Assembly (NCBI RefSeq): GCF_001050155.1
Contig: NZ_LFVY01000015.1
Location: 62,001-126,000, forward strand
Direction of reading: 5' to 3'
Origin: Nitratireductor soli
GTDB taxonomy: Bacteria > Pseudomonadota > Alphaproteobacteria > Rhizobiales > Rhizobiaceae
Length of the DNA stretch: 64,000 nucleotides
In this document: piece after piece, positions 18,493-26,401 of the stretch
Layout: each line of letters begins with the position of its first letter
Position numbering within the stretch: the first letter of the stretch is position 1
Program-made: the position numbers and the translations under genes
Notes under the pieces: generated by a model
The model's input: only the letters and a program-made list of their open reading frames with translations
Told to the model about the DNA's origin: nothing
Database searches by the model: none

Positions 18493-18699
18493 TCAGCAGC
18501 TATAGACGACCGGCTCGCCGGCGGAATTTCGCGTCTCGCACGTGCGTGTGTTCCCGGGATAACCGCCACGGACATAGGGCGGAAAGGTTTCACGCCCCGA
18601 AACGGCGTCGAAGCCGCGTGACGTGTGGCTGGAAGACGTGTCCGGCGTGGCACAGCCTGGGAGCAACGCCGCGGCGGCGATCAAAAGTGAAATACGCAT
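18493..18699 (-). CDS. Small lipoprotein, 68 aa
   Basis: The signal peptide MRISLLIAAAALLPGC ends in a lipobox (LLPGC), so Cys16 is the predicted lipidated residue. The mature part is short, Ser/Thr-rich and ends with YPGNTRTCETRNSAGEPVVY followed by SC; two additional cysteines may form a disulfide. GAGG lies about 5-6 nt upstream of the ATG. It converges on the MoxR operon with a 20-nt gap. Function unknown. Confidence 0.72.
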   Translation of the reverse strand: MRISLLIAAAALLPGCATPDTSSSHTSRGFDAVSGRETFPPYVRGGYPGNTRTCETRNSAGEPVVYSC

Positions 18700-18817
18700 C
18701 TCTGCCTCAAATAAAATTATCAAATAAAAACTGGAACATGTGGCGATTCGCCTAACGCGAGCCAATGGCAGTCTGCGGAGCAATTGCGGCCGAAATCGTG
18801 TCAGCTACGGTCCCAAG

Positions 18818-19327
18818 CTACCGTGCCAGCGCCGCGTGGGTCACATCGCCCTGCAGCGCTGCCACCGCGCCCTCCCTGATCTCCACCGCTAGCAGCCGAT
18901 TGGGGTCGACCGGACGCGGCATGGATATCTGGCCATGGGCGATTTTCTGAAAGCCGAGCGGCCCGTAATAGGGCGCGTCGCCGACCAGCACGACGGCTCC
19001 CACCCCGGCCTCACGCGCGGCCGCCACGGCGATCGCCACCAGCTTGCGGCCAATGCCGATGTTCTTGAAGGCGGGACGCACGGCCAGCGGCCCGAGAAGC
19101 AGCGCCCGCCCCTGGCCGGCGGCAATCCACGTCATGCGCACCGAGGCGATCACCTGGTTCTGGTGGACCGCAACGAAGGACATGGCGCGCTCATGCGGCC
19201 CGCCCTCGCGAATCTTGTAAGCCGCGCGGGTGAAACGGCCCGGCCCGAAGGCTTCTTCGTTGATGAGGTCGATTTCAGCGTCGTGCGCCGGCTGTTCCGG
19301 CAGATAGTGGATGTCGGCAGAGGACAT
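18818..19327 (-). CDS. GNAT N-acetyltransferase, YhbS-like
   Basis: A 169-aa acetyl-CoA-dependent acyltransferase. The acetyl-CoA pyrophosphate loop motif is KNIGIGRKLVAIAV (Q/R-x-x-G-x-G/A family pattern), preceded by the GPLAVRPAFK strand and followed by VVLVGDAPYYGPLGFQKI, characteristic of the YhbS subgroup. Monocistronic and divergent from the glutathionyl-hydroquinone reductase gene 276 nt away. The substrate cannot be inferred. Confidence 0.88.
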   Translation of the reverse strand: MSSADIHYLPEQPAHDAEIDLINEEAFGPGRFTRAAYKIREGGPHERAMSFVAVHQNQVIASVRMTWIAAGQGRALLLGPLAVRPAFKNIGIGRKLVAIAVAAAREAGVGAVVLVGDAPYYGPLGFQKIAHGQISMPRPVDPNRLLAVEIREGAVAALQGDVTHAALAR

Positions 19328-19603
19328 GATGTGCGTTCCGGTGGTGTCGAAAGGTGAGCAGCGGGCAAAACCTGCCTGCGCGCCCCAAGCCAGGGGCCTT
19401 CAGTCCTTTCGTCGTCGCTCCACCTGGAACCGGATCATGATGCGCATCTCCATCTTGCGGCGTTTTGGCTAGCAGCAAAATTTTGCGCCGTCCATCGGAA
19501 GATTGACCCGGCGGCAAAATTGTTGACGCTGCGTTCACGCCCGGCGCGGTTGGGTTTGCCCCGGCAATGTCCTACATGCGGTTCGAACACAGGAGATTGA
19601 ACG
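19328..19603. other. Intergenic region between divergent GNAT and GHR genes
   Basis: I see no gene here. It contains a 12-bp palindrome GCAAAATTTTGC (about 19477-19488), a related GGCAAAATTGTTG (about 19513), and two TTGAC hexamers without a convincing -10 partner. Promoters for both flanking genes should lie here. Confidence 0.4.
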
Positions 19604-20593
19604 ATGGGTTTGCTTGTCGATGGCGTCTGGCGCGACCAGTGGTACGACACCGCCAAGAGCGGCGGCCGCTTCGAACGCTCGAAATCGCAGTTCCGCGACT
19701 TCGTCACCGTGGACGGAGAGCCGGCGGAAGGCCGCACGCGTGGCTTCAAGGCGGAGCCCGGCCGCTATCACCTCTATGTTTCGCTGGCCTGCCCCTGGGC
19801 GCACCGGACGCTGATCTTCCGCAAGCTGAAGAAGCTCGAGGACGTGATCTCCGTCTCGGTGGTGCATCACTTCATGGGCGACAGTGGCTGGACCTTCAAG
19901 CAGGAGGACGGCGCGACCGGCGACGGGCTCTACGGCCTCGATTTCCTGCACCAGATCTACACCAAGGCCGACCCGCATTATTCGGGCCGGGTGACGGTAC
20001 CGGTGCTGTGGGACAGGAAGACGGAAACGATCGTTTCAAACGAATCCTCCGAAATCATCCGCATGCTAAACGAGGCGTTCGACGCCTGGGGCGATGCCTC
20101 GATCGATCTCTATCCCGAGGCGCTGCGCACCGAGATCGACGCCATCAACGAGCGCGTCTACGACGACATCAACAACGGCGTCTACAAGGCCGGCTTCGCC
20201 ACCACGCAAGGCGCCTATGAGGAAGCGTTCGAGGCGCTGTTTGCCGCGCTCGACATGGTCGAGGACAGGCTGTCACGCCAGCGCTACCTGGCCGGCGACC
20301 GAGTGACGGAGGCCGACTGGCGCCTGTTCACCACGCTGGTGCGCTTCGACCCGGTCTATGTCGGCCACTTCAAGTGCAATCTGCGCCGCATCGCCGACTA
20401 TCCCAACCTGTCGAACTATCTGCGCGAGCTCTACCAGGTGCCGGGCATCGCCGAGACGGTCGATATGCTGCACATCAAGGCCCACTACTATGGCAGCCAC
20501 GCGACGATCAACCCGACGCGCATCGTGCCGGTCGGGCCGGAGCTCAAGCTGGACGCTCCGCACGATCGCGGGCGGCTGGCGAAGGCGGCGTGA
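19604..20593 (+). CDS. Glutathionyl-hydroquinone reductase (Xi-class GST)
   Basis: A 329-aa Xi-class glutathione transferase that removes glutathione from S-glutathionyl-hydroquinones (YqjG/PcpF/EcfG type). The catalytic Cys63 lies in SLACPWAHRTL, the class hallmark. Other conserved segments are VSVVHHFMGDSGWTF, the substrate Tyr region YTKADPHYSGRVTVPVLWD, SNESSEIIRMLN and the C-terminal helical domain with KAHYYGSHATINP. The start ATG 19604 has AGGAG about 11 nt upstream. It works in quinone detoxification in the cytoplasm. Monocistronic. Confidence 0.93.
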   Translation: MGLLVDGVWRDQWYDTAKSGGRFERSKSQFRDFVTVDGEPAEGRTRGFKAEPGRYHLYVSLACPWAHRTLIFRKLKKLEDVISVSVVHHFMGDSGWTFKQEDGATGDGLYGLDFLHQIYTKADPHYSGRVTVPVLWDRKTETIVSNESSEIIRMLNEAFDAWGDASIDLYPEALRTEIDAINERVYDDINNGVYKAGFATTQGAYEEAFEALFAALDMVEDRLSRQRYLAGDRVTEADWRLFTTLVRFDPVYVGHFKCNLRRIADYPNLSNYLRELYQVPGIAETVDMLHIKAHYYGSHATINPTRIVPVGPELKLDAPHDRGRLAKAA

Positions 20594-20640
20594 AGCGAAC
20601 GAGAGGCGATAGCACGCGAGGACGGCCTCTTCCGGCATGG

Positions 20641-20664
20641 ACCCTCGGGTCGGGGCCCGAGGGT
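20641..20664. repeat. Palindromic unit after the GHR gene
   Basis: ACCCTCGGG (20641-20649) pairs with CCCGAGGGT (20656-20664). The flanking words GGACCCTCGGGTC and GGGTGACGAA resemble the units at 61457-61493 and 61588-61616. It may serve as terminator between convergent genes, though T-runs are absent. Confidence 0.65.
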
Positions 20665-20771
20665 GACGAATTGTGGAAAGGGATGAGCAACGCGCCGGCG
20701 CCGACGATTGACACCACTCCCCCTGCCGTTCGTCATGCCGACACGCCTGCGGCAGGTCCCGGCGCTCAACC

Positions 20772-21257
20772 TCACCATTCATCCGACACCGGTGCGCCGT
20801 CGAATATCTCGGCGATGCGCCGGCGCGTGCCGTCGCTGGTGCCGTCGGGCAGCGCGTCGAGCCGGAAGAAGCGCGCCTCGGCGATCTCGCGATCGGGCAC
20901 ATGCGGGCGGGTCTGGCGGAAATCGGTGATGAGATAGACCGCGACATGATCGCGAGAACTGGCGTGGCGGTTGAAGTGGAACGATTTCAGCTCCGGCCGG
21001 CGCAAAATCTCGATATTGCCCTCTTCCGCCAGTTCGCGCGCCAACGCGGCTTGCGTGCTTTCACCCGGTTCGACGCCGCCGCCGGGAAAGTGCCAGCCCT
21101 TCACATAGGTGTGCCGCACCAGGAAGACGGAATTGGTGTCGGCGTCGAACACCACACCGCGCATGCCGAGCGTCATCGGCCGGCTGAGGCGCAGCCAGAT
21201 GTGGAACAGACGGGCGCGGAACAAGGGCTTTTTCACGATGCTGGCGGCGTCATTCAT
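20772..21257 (-). CDS. NUDIX hydrolase with an altered Nudix box
   Basis: A 161-aa NUDIX protein. The box reads GGGVEPGESTQAALARELAE followed by EGNIEI: the catalytic R-E-x-x-E-E core is intact, but the glycine normally two residues after the last Glu is displaced (E-E-G-N-I rather than E-E-x-G-U). The N-terminal basic helix (KKPLFRARLFHIWLRLSRPM) precedes a TLGMRGVVFD strand. It is divergent from the metallophosphoesterase gene with a 53-nt gap. Substrate unknown; housecleaning of nucleoside diphosphate derivatives is the family role. Confidence 0.87.
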   Translation of the reverse strand: MNDAASIVKKPLFRARLFHIWLRLSRPMTLGMRGVVFDADTNSVFLVRHTYVKGWHFPGGGVEPGESTQAALARELAEEGNIEILRRPELKSFHFNRHASSRDHVAVYLITDFRQTRPHVPDREIAEARFFRLDALPDGTSDGTRRRIAEIFDGAPVSDEW

Positions 21258-21310
21258 GCATCAGCTCCTTCGGGCTGGTCAGCTCCGACTGCGTGTTCTA
21301 CACACGGCGT

Positions 21311-22231
21311 ATGTTTCGGCTCGCGCATTTTTCCGACATCCATCTGGGACCCCTCCCCGCCATAAGCTATCGGGAACTCGCCTCCAAGCGCATTACCGGA
21401 TACATCAACTGGAAGCGCAACCGGCGGCTCAATCTCGACCACGGCGTGATCGACAAGATCACCGACGACATGCTGGCGGCCAAGCCCGATCACATCGCGC
21501 TGACGGGCGACCTCGTCAACCTTGCGCTCGACAAGGAAATCGAGATGGCGCGGCTGTGGCTGGAAGGCCTCGGCCCGGCCGATGCCGTATCGGTGGTGCC
21601 GGGCAATCATGACGCCTATGTGCCGGGGGCCCTGGCGCGCGCCTGCCGCGCGTGGGGCCCCTATATGACCGGCGACGGCCGCCAGCCGGTGAAGGGCAAG
21701 GGCAGTTTTCCCTTTCTGCGGGTGCGCGGCAATGTGGCGATCATCGGCGTATCCTCGGCGCGGGCCACCGCCCCCTTCATGGCGAGCGGATATTTTTCCA
21801 AGGCCCAGGCGCAGCGGCTGGCGAGCATCCTGGATGCGACGGGCGAAGCCGGGCTTTTCCGGGTCGTGATGATCCATCACCCGCCGGTGCGCGGCGCAAC
21901 CCACACAGCCAAGCGCCTGTACGGCATCACGCGGTTTCAGCAGCTGATCCGCACGCATGGGGCTGAACTGGTGTTGCACGGGCACACCCACAAGCCGACC
22001 GTTCATCGCATTGACGGAGCAGCCGGAGCCTCCGTTCCCGTGGTGGGTGTGCCCGCCGCGGGGCAAGCCCATGGCGGCGCCAAGCCGCCGGCCCACTACA
22101 ATCTGTTCGAGATCGACGGCGCACCCGGTGCCTGGCGGGTGCATTTCGCCCGGCGCGGCATTTCCGATGCCAGCGGTGAAATCAGCGAGATCTCCAGCGC
22201 CGTCCTGTCGGGCGAGGATCGGTCGGCCTGA
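21311..22231 (+). CDS. Calcineurin-like metallophosphoesterase
   Basis: A 306-aa binuclear metal phosphoesterase. All five family motifs are present: HFSDIHLG (D-x-H), LTGDLVN (G-D), VPGNHDAY (G-N-H-D), MIHHPP and LHGHTHKP (G-H-x-H). ATG 21311 begins directly before the first motif (MFRLAHFSDIHLG) and is preferred over an upstream GTG. Soluble; the substrate may be cyclic nucleotides or phospholipid precursors, as in related CpdA/LpxH-like proteins, but the sequence does not decide. Confidence 0.92.
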   Translation: MFRLAHFSDIHLGPLPAISYRELASKRITGYINWKRNRRLNLDHGVIDKITDDMLAAKPDHIALTGDLVNLALDKEIEMARLWLEGLGPADAVSVVPGNHDAYVPGALARACRAWGPYMTGDGRQPVKGKGSFPFLRVRGNVAIIGVSSARATAPFMASGYFSKAQAQRLASILDATGEAGLFRVVMIHHPPVRGATHTAKRLYGITRFQQLIRTHGAELVLHGHTHKPTVHRIDGAAGASVPVVGVPAAGQAHGGAKPPAHYNLFEIDGAPGAWRVHFARRGISDASGEISEISSAVLSGEDRSA

Positions 22232-22237
22232 CGCCCC

Positions 22238-22262
22238 GCATAAATGCGGAAGAACAATGAGA
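22238..22262 (-). repeat. Partial REP-like element, half copy
   Basis: Only the first hairpin (CCGCATAAATGCGG at 22238-22251) and the flank GATAGAGCGG are present, in minus orientation, between the metallophosphoesterase gene and the next minus-strand gene. The second GTCAGGTG hairpin is missing. Confidence 0.7.
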
Positions 22263-22274
22263 TAGAGCGGATCG

Positions 22275-22889
22275 TCAGAAGCGGGCGAGGAAGTCCAGCA
22301 GCTCGGGGAACCGGTCGGACAGGACGAGCATCACGGCGGCGACACCGACGAGCCCGCCGAGAAGAACCATCGCCAAGCCGCCGAAAAACCCTTTCCAGGC
22401 GCTTTTGCGCACCGGTTCGGCCGGCGCCTCGTCCACCACGTCGGCAATGCCGCGCGGCAAGGTCTCGATCTCGCCGTCGATGAGGCGCTGGCGCTCGACC
22501 ATGCGTTCGGCGATGTAGCGGGTCACCTGGTCGGCAACCGGCTTGATGTCGGCGCTTTCGGCCATCACCACGCGGCCAAGCCGCGTGTCGCGCAGGAAGC
22601 GGTAGGTGCGGCGATCGCGCCCCATGGCGACATGCGCCACGGCGTCGATCCACAGGCGGGGCTGCTCGCCGGAGGAAATCACCAGGTCGAATGTGGGATC
22701 GTCCTTCGGCACGTCGGCGAACACCGGCTGAAGCTCCTGCGCCAGGAGCTCGAGGCGCGTGCGGCTCGCCTCGCGCAGATCGACCACCACGTCGGCCCGG
22801 TCGGCGGCGGCATTCTTCATCTCGCGCACAGCGTCGGAGAGGCTCCGGACATTCGTCGCGGTTGCAAGGGTCTGACCGGCCTCGCTCAT
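22275..22889 (-). CDS. Rhizobial conserved hypothetical with C-terminal membrane anchor
   Basis: A 204-aa protein. Residues 1-165 are soluble and helical with charged repeats (MKNAAADRADVVVDLREASR; DVTRYIAERMVERQRLIDGE-like region); a single membrane helix lies at about 168-190 (FGGLAMVLLGGLVGVAAVML). No known domain is recognised. AGAGGAG precedes the ATG by 8 nt. Its topology suggests a tail-anchored inner-membrane protein facing the cytoplasm. It is bracketed by copies of the same REP-like element (half copy downstream, full copy upstream). Confidence 0.72.
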   Translation of the reverse strand: MSEAGQTLATATNVRSLSDAVREMKNAAADRADVVVDLREASRTRLELLAQELQPVFADVPKDDPTFDLVISSGEQPRLWIDAVAHVAMGRDRRTYRFLRDTRLGRVVMAESADIKPVADQVTRYIAERMVERQRLIDGEIETLPRGIADVVDEAPAEPVRKSAWKGFFGGLAMVLLGGLVGVAAVMLVLSDRFPELLDFLARF

Positions 22890-22904
22890 CGGCGGTACTC
22901 CTCT

Positions 22905-22969
22905 AGCATTTTGCAGTCAGGTGGTTTCACCTGACGTCCGCACAAATGCGGAAAACAAGAGATAGAGCG
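22905..22969 (-). repeat. REP-like double-hairpin element, copy 2
   Basis: In minus orientation: AGCATTTTGCAGTCAGGTG, a TTT loop, CACCTGAC, then GTCCGCACAAATGCGG and GAGATAGAGCG. It extends the family consensus with the CGCTCTATCTCTTG flank. Confidence 0.85.
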
Positions 22970-23147
22970 TCCGGTGTGGGCCCAAAGCCGCGCACGGCGC
23001 TCCAGGCAATCTATCGGCGGCGATCTCTATCGTTAACCCATCGTTAACACGGGTAAAACAGAAAATCATCACGTTTTGTTCCGCTTCGCATAGCGTAGTA
23101 AACGAGACAAGTTTACGGCAACAAAGATCAGTTCCGCCCTATAGCAG

Positions 23148-23918
23148 TCAAATCTCGGCGATCACTTGCGCCATGATCCGCGCCAGCGCCTCCGGTGCTT
23201 CCTCCGGCAACATGTGGCCGGCCCCCTCGAGGCGATGCAGGACGAAACCATCCGGCAGATGATCCGCCTGGCGGATCGGCAGCACGGCGTCCAGCGTCCC
23301 CCAGACCACATGAACCGGCGCGGGAAGCACAGCAAGCCTGTCGCGCGGAAACGCGCCCTGGCGATCTCCGCTCGCAATCAGAGAGCTGATTTCAATAAGT
23401 TTTTCGCGTTGCCCGGGAAGAGAGGACAGGCGCATGGCCTGCTCCACCAGAAGCGATGGCAACCGCATCTGCATGCCGAACATGCCGGTCAGTGCGGCGC
23501 GCATTTCCGTCTCGCTCCGGGCCGCAGCGCGGGCGGCCAGCGCCGCACCGTTGATCTGCGAACCGAAACCGCCCGGCGCGCAAAGGGTCAGCGATGCGAG
23601 CTTGCCGGGCGCTGCAAGCCCGGCCAGCACCGCGACCGCACCACCGAAGGAATGGCCGGCCAGATGGAAACGGTTTACACCGCGTTCCGCCAGGTCGTTT
23701 AACACGGCACCGGCTGTCGCCCTGGCCTTGCCGGCGCTCGGATATGACAGGGATTGCCCATGCCCCGGCAGGTCATAGGCGATGATCCGCAGGCCCGGCG
23801 GCAGGGCAGCGCGAACGCCATCCCACACGCCGTGCGTACCGGCGAAGCCGTGCAGCAGGACGAGGACGCCATCGTCCTCGCTGTCGCCCGTATCGTCGGC
23901 GTAAAGCCGCTCGCTCAC
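23148..23918 (-). CDS. Alpha/beta-fold hydrolase
   Basis: A 256-aa hydrolase with oxyanion strand LVLLHGFAGTHGVW, nucleophile elbow AGHSFGGAVA (Ser in G-H-S-F-G), acid region WGTLDAVLP and catalytic His in GAGHMLPEEAPE. It resembles acetoin-dehydrogenase-type or haloalkane-like esterases; no substrate can be named. It starts with GTG immediately after the leuA stop (TAAGTG), so it is the distal gene of the leuA transcript, although a metabolic link to leucine synthesis is not evident. Confidence 0.85.
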   Translation of the reverse strand: MSERLYADDTGDSEDDGVLVLLHGFAGTHGVWDGVRAALPPGLRIIAYDLPGHGQSLSYPSAGKARATAGAVLNDLAERGVNRFHLAGHSFGGAVAVLAGLAAPGKLASLTLCAPGGFGSQINGAALAARAAARSETEMRAALTGMFGMQMRLPSLLVEQAMRLSSLPGQREKLIEISSLIASGDRQGAFPRDRLAVLPAPVHVVWGTLDAVLPIRQADHLPDGFVLHRLEGAGHMLPEEAPEALARIMAQVIAEI

Positions 23919-25679
23919 TTATCGGTCCGGTTTGGCGGCAATCCGGTTGGCGGCCGAAACGACCGCTTCCAGCGACGCCGTGACGATGTTGGTGTTGACG
24001 CCGACGCCGAACAGCTTGCCGCCCGGATGCTCGACCTCCATGTAGCAGACGGCCGCCGCGTTGGAGCCCTGCTGCAGGGAATGTTCGGAATAGTCGATCA
24101 CCGACATCTCGACGCCGACATGCTTCGACAGCGCATCGATGAAACCATCGACGGGACCGGTGCCGACCCCCTTGATGACGATCTCGTTTCCCTTGTCGAG
24201 AATGGTCGCCTCGACGACGCGCTGACCCTTCACGGTCGTATCCGGGAAGGTCTGGTGATCGATGAATTTGAGCCGTGCGCCCGGCTGATCGACATAGAGC
24301 TCCATGAAGCGCTCGTGGATCTGCCTCGACGGCAATTCCTTGCCCTCGCGGTCGGTGATGTCCTGGATGTCGCCGCGGAACTCGGTCTGCAGGTTGCGCG
24401 GCAGGTTGAGTCCGTAATCGGCCTGCATGACATAGGCAATGCCGCCCTTGCCGGACTGCGAGTTGATGCGGATAATCGCCTCGTAGGAGCGGCCGACATC
24501 GGCCGGGTCGATCGGCAGGTACGGCACCTCCCAGAGCGGCTTGTTGGCCGTCTTGATCGCCTTCATGCCCTTGTTGATGGCGTCCTGGTGCGAGCCGGAG
24601 AAGGCCGTGTAGACCAGTTCGCCGACATAGGGGTGCCGCTCGGGGATGACGAGCTGGTTGCAATGCTCGTAGACATCCTTCATGCGGTTGATGTCGGAGC
24701 AGTCGAGCTCGGGATCGAGTCCCTGCGTGTACATGTTGAGCGCCAGCGTGACGACATCGACATTGCCGGTGCGCTCGCCATTGCCGAACAGCGTGCCCTC
24801 GACGCGGTCGGCGCCGGCCATCAGGCCAAGCTCCGTGGCGGCGATGCCCGTGCCGCGGTCATTGTGCGGGTGCAGCGAGATGATCAGGCTGTCGCGCCGG
24901 TCGAGGCGCCGGCACATCCATTCGATCTGGTCGGCATAGATGTTCGGCGTCGCCATCTCGACGGTCGACGGCAGGTTGATGATCAGCTTGTCGTCCGGCG
25001 TCGGGTCGATGATCTCGGTGACCGCGTTGCAGATTTCGAGCGCCACTTCCAGTTCCGTGCCGGTAAAGCTTTCCGGCGAGTACTGGAAACGATAACCGCC
25101 ATGTCCTGATTCCCTGGCCGCCTTGGCGGCCATGTCCATGACCATCTTGGCGGCATCCGTGGCGATCCGCTTGATGCCGGCGACATCCTTGGCGAACACG
25201 ACGCGGCGCTGCAATTCGCTGGTGGAATTGTAGAAATGGACGATCGGCCGGTGCGCGCCCTCCAGCGCCTCGAAGGTGCGGGTGATCAGTTCGGGCCGGC
25301 ACTGGACGAGCACCTGCAGCGATACCGCGTCCGGCACGCCGGCTTCCTCGATGCACCAGCGGGCGAAATCGAAATCGGTCTGCGAAGCCGACGGGAAGCC
25401 TACCTCGATCTCCCGAAAACCCATGTCGAGCAGCAGCTTGAACATGCGCGCCTTGCGCTCGTGGCCCATCGGGTCGATCAGCGCCTGGTTGCCGTCGCGC
25501 AGATCGACGGAACACCAGATCGGCGCCTTTTCGATGCGTTTCGACGGCCAGGTGCGGTCAGGAATGTCGATCAGCGGGTAGGATTGGTACTTGCGCGCCG
25601 CGTCGGGCATGCCCTTGGGCCTGCCTGCCGCCGCGCCGTCTCTTGCCGTCATGTCGGTGGTCATTTTGTGCGCGTCCAT
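23919..25679 (-). CDS. leuA: 2-isopropylmalate synthase
   Basis: A 586-aa enzyme that condenses acetyl-CoA with 2-ketoisovalerate in the first committed step of leucine synthesis. Motifs: WCSVDLRDGNQALIDPM (catalytic/metal region), EVGFPSASQTDFDF, LHPHNDRGTGIAATELG (metal-binding H-x-H), NGERTGNVDVVTLALNMYTQ, and a C-terminal allosteric domain (from about 450) that binds leucine. It belongs to the longer actinobacterial-type subgroup. A Leu-rich leader peptide with alternative hairpins lies upstream (25763-25953). A hydrolase gene follows with no gap. Confidence 0.95.
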   Translation of the reverse strand: MDAHKMTTDMTARDGAAAGRPKGMPDAARKYQSYPLIDIPDRTWPSKRIEKAPIWCSVDLRDGNQALIDPMGHERKARMFKLLLDMGFREIEVGFPSASQTDFDFARWCIEEAGVPDAVSLQVLVQCRPELITRTFEALEGAHRPIVHFYNSTSELQRRVVFAKDVAGIKRIATDAAKMVMDMAAKAARESGHGGYRFQYSPESFTGTELEVALEICNAVTEIIDPTPDDKLIINLPSTVEMATPNIYADQIEWMCRRLDRRDSLIISLHPHNDRGTGIAATELGLMAGADRVEGTLFGNGERTGNVDVVTLALNMYTQGLDPELDCSDINRMKDVYEHCNQLVIPERHPYVGELVYTAFSGSHQDAINKGMKAIKTANKPLWEVPYLPIDPADVGRSYEAIIRINSQSGKGGIAYVMQADYGLNLPRNLQTEFRGDIQDITDREGKELPSRQIHERFMELYVDQPGARLKFIDHQTFPDTTVKGQRVVEATILDKGNEIVIKGVGTGPVDGFIDALSKHVGVEMSVIDYSEHSLQQGSNAAAVCYMEVEHPGGKLFGVGVNTNIVTASLEAVVSAANRIAAKPDR

Positions 25680-25762
25680 TTCATTCTCTCCCGGCCCCGA
25701 ATGCGTGCGCGCGGCACGCCTGGCCTGTCAACTCTGAATGCGAATTCTGGGGGAAAGAGCAG

Positions 25763-25817
25763 GCGCCCAAGCGGCGACATCGATCGCCGGGCGCTCCTTC
25801 AACGGACCCGGCGATCG
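25763..25817 (-). promoter_or_regulatory. leuA attenuator: mutually exclusive hairpins
   Basis: On the minus strand the end of the leader ORF (CGATCGCCGGG, 25817-25807) can pair with CCCGGCGATCG (25791-25781), an 11-bp perfect stem. The latter region can instead pair through GCGCCC (25794-25789) with GGGCGC (25768-25763). The stem arms overlap, so a ribosome stalled on the Leu codons could switch the fold. The last hairpin is followed by CTCTTTCCCCC, a weak U-tract, so its terminator nature is less certain than in trp. Confidence 0.6.
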
Positions 25818-25918
25818 CCGATAAGGCCGAGAAGCAGCAGGCTGGAAGAAAGCGCGCGCGCCGTCGCGCCGAAAAAGGCGGTCCGGTCGGAGACAGTGTT
25901 TGTCGTGCGCGTCGTCAT
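25799..25918 (-). CDS. leuL: leu leader peptide, 39 aa, Leu-rich
   Basis: A 39-codon ORF upstream of leuA. Residues 27-30 are four consecutive Leu (codons CTG CTG CTT CTC), followed by GLIGDRR, so five Leu codons fall in a six-codon window just before the hairpin region. No ribosome site precedes the ATG, and the predicted transcript start is the A of the ATG, which suggests leaderless translation as for rhizobial trpL. Its role would be ribosome stalling under leucine shortage to allow leuA expression. The symbol is descriptive. Confidence 0.7.
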   Translation of the reverse strand: MTTRTTNTVSDRTAFFGATARALSSSLLLLGLIGDRRVR

Positions 25919-25924
25919 GAGGGT

Positions 25925-25953
25925 TCAATAGCCGAGGTGCTGGCCGAGTGCAA
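25925..25953 (-). promoter_or_regulatory. leuL/leuA promoter
   Basis: On the minus strand TTGCAC (25953-25948), 17-bp spacer, TATTGA (25930-25925). Six bases later comes the leader ATG, so the transcript is predicted to begin at the start codon itself. The geometry equals that of the trpL promoter at 38936-38964. Confidence 0.6.
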
Positions 25954-25993
25954 GGGCGACAAACGGCGCACCCGGCGCCTTCCATTGGCAGGC

Positions 25994-26036
25994 TTGACAT
26001 TCGGTCTCTCGTCTGTATTTTACCAATTAGCTAATT
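25994..26036 (+). promoter_or_regulatory. ArsR operon promoter with palindromic operator
   Basis: TTGACA at 25994-25999 and TATTTT at 26016-26021 (16-bp spacer) are followed by the 12-bp perfect palindrome AATTAGCTAATT at 26025-26036, overlapping the expected transcript start. The ArsR gene begins at 26057. Position and symmetry suggest autorepression. The A/T-rich segment stands out from its surroundings. Confidence 0.6.
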
Positions 26037-26056
26037 AACCTGATGGTATATTAAAA

Positions 26057-26401
26057 ATGCAGACCGACCCGCTCAGCACCGCCTTCTCCGCCCTCGCCGA
26101 TCCGACCCGGCGGGCGATGCTCGCGCGCCTGTCGATGGGCGAGGCCACGGTCAACGAGCTGGCGGAACCCTTCGCCATGACGCTGCCGGCGGTGTCCAAG
26201 CATCTGAAGGTGCTGGAGCGCGCCGGCCTCGTCTCGCGTGGCAGGAACGCCCAGTTCCGGCCCTGCCGGCTGGAAGCGGGGCCGCTGAAGGATGTCGCCG
26301 CATGGATGGAACAGTACCGGCGGTTCTGGGACGACAGTTTCGACCGCCTCGACGACTATCTGAAGCAGATCCAGCACAAGGAGCGGTCCGACGATGCCTG
26401 A
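26057..26401 (+). CDS. ArsR-family transcriptional regulator
   Basis: A 114-aa winged-helix repressor (FSALADPTRRAMLARLSMGE, then LPAVSKHLKVLERAGLVSRG as the recognition region). It lacks the ELCVCDL-type metal site of arsenic sensors and belongs to the subgroup adjacent to SRPBCC/AHSA1 proteins. It overlaps the downstream SRPBCC gene by 8 nt, so they are co-translated. It probably represses its own operon (arsR-SRPBCC-GFA-SRPBCC) through the palindrome at 26025-26036. Confidence 0.92.
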   Translation: MQTDPLSTAFSALADPTRRAMLARLSMGEATVNELAEPFAMTLPAVSKHLKVLERAGLVSRGRNAQFRPCRLEAGPLKDVAAWMEQYRRFWDDSFDRLDDYLKQIQHKERSDDA

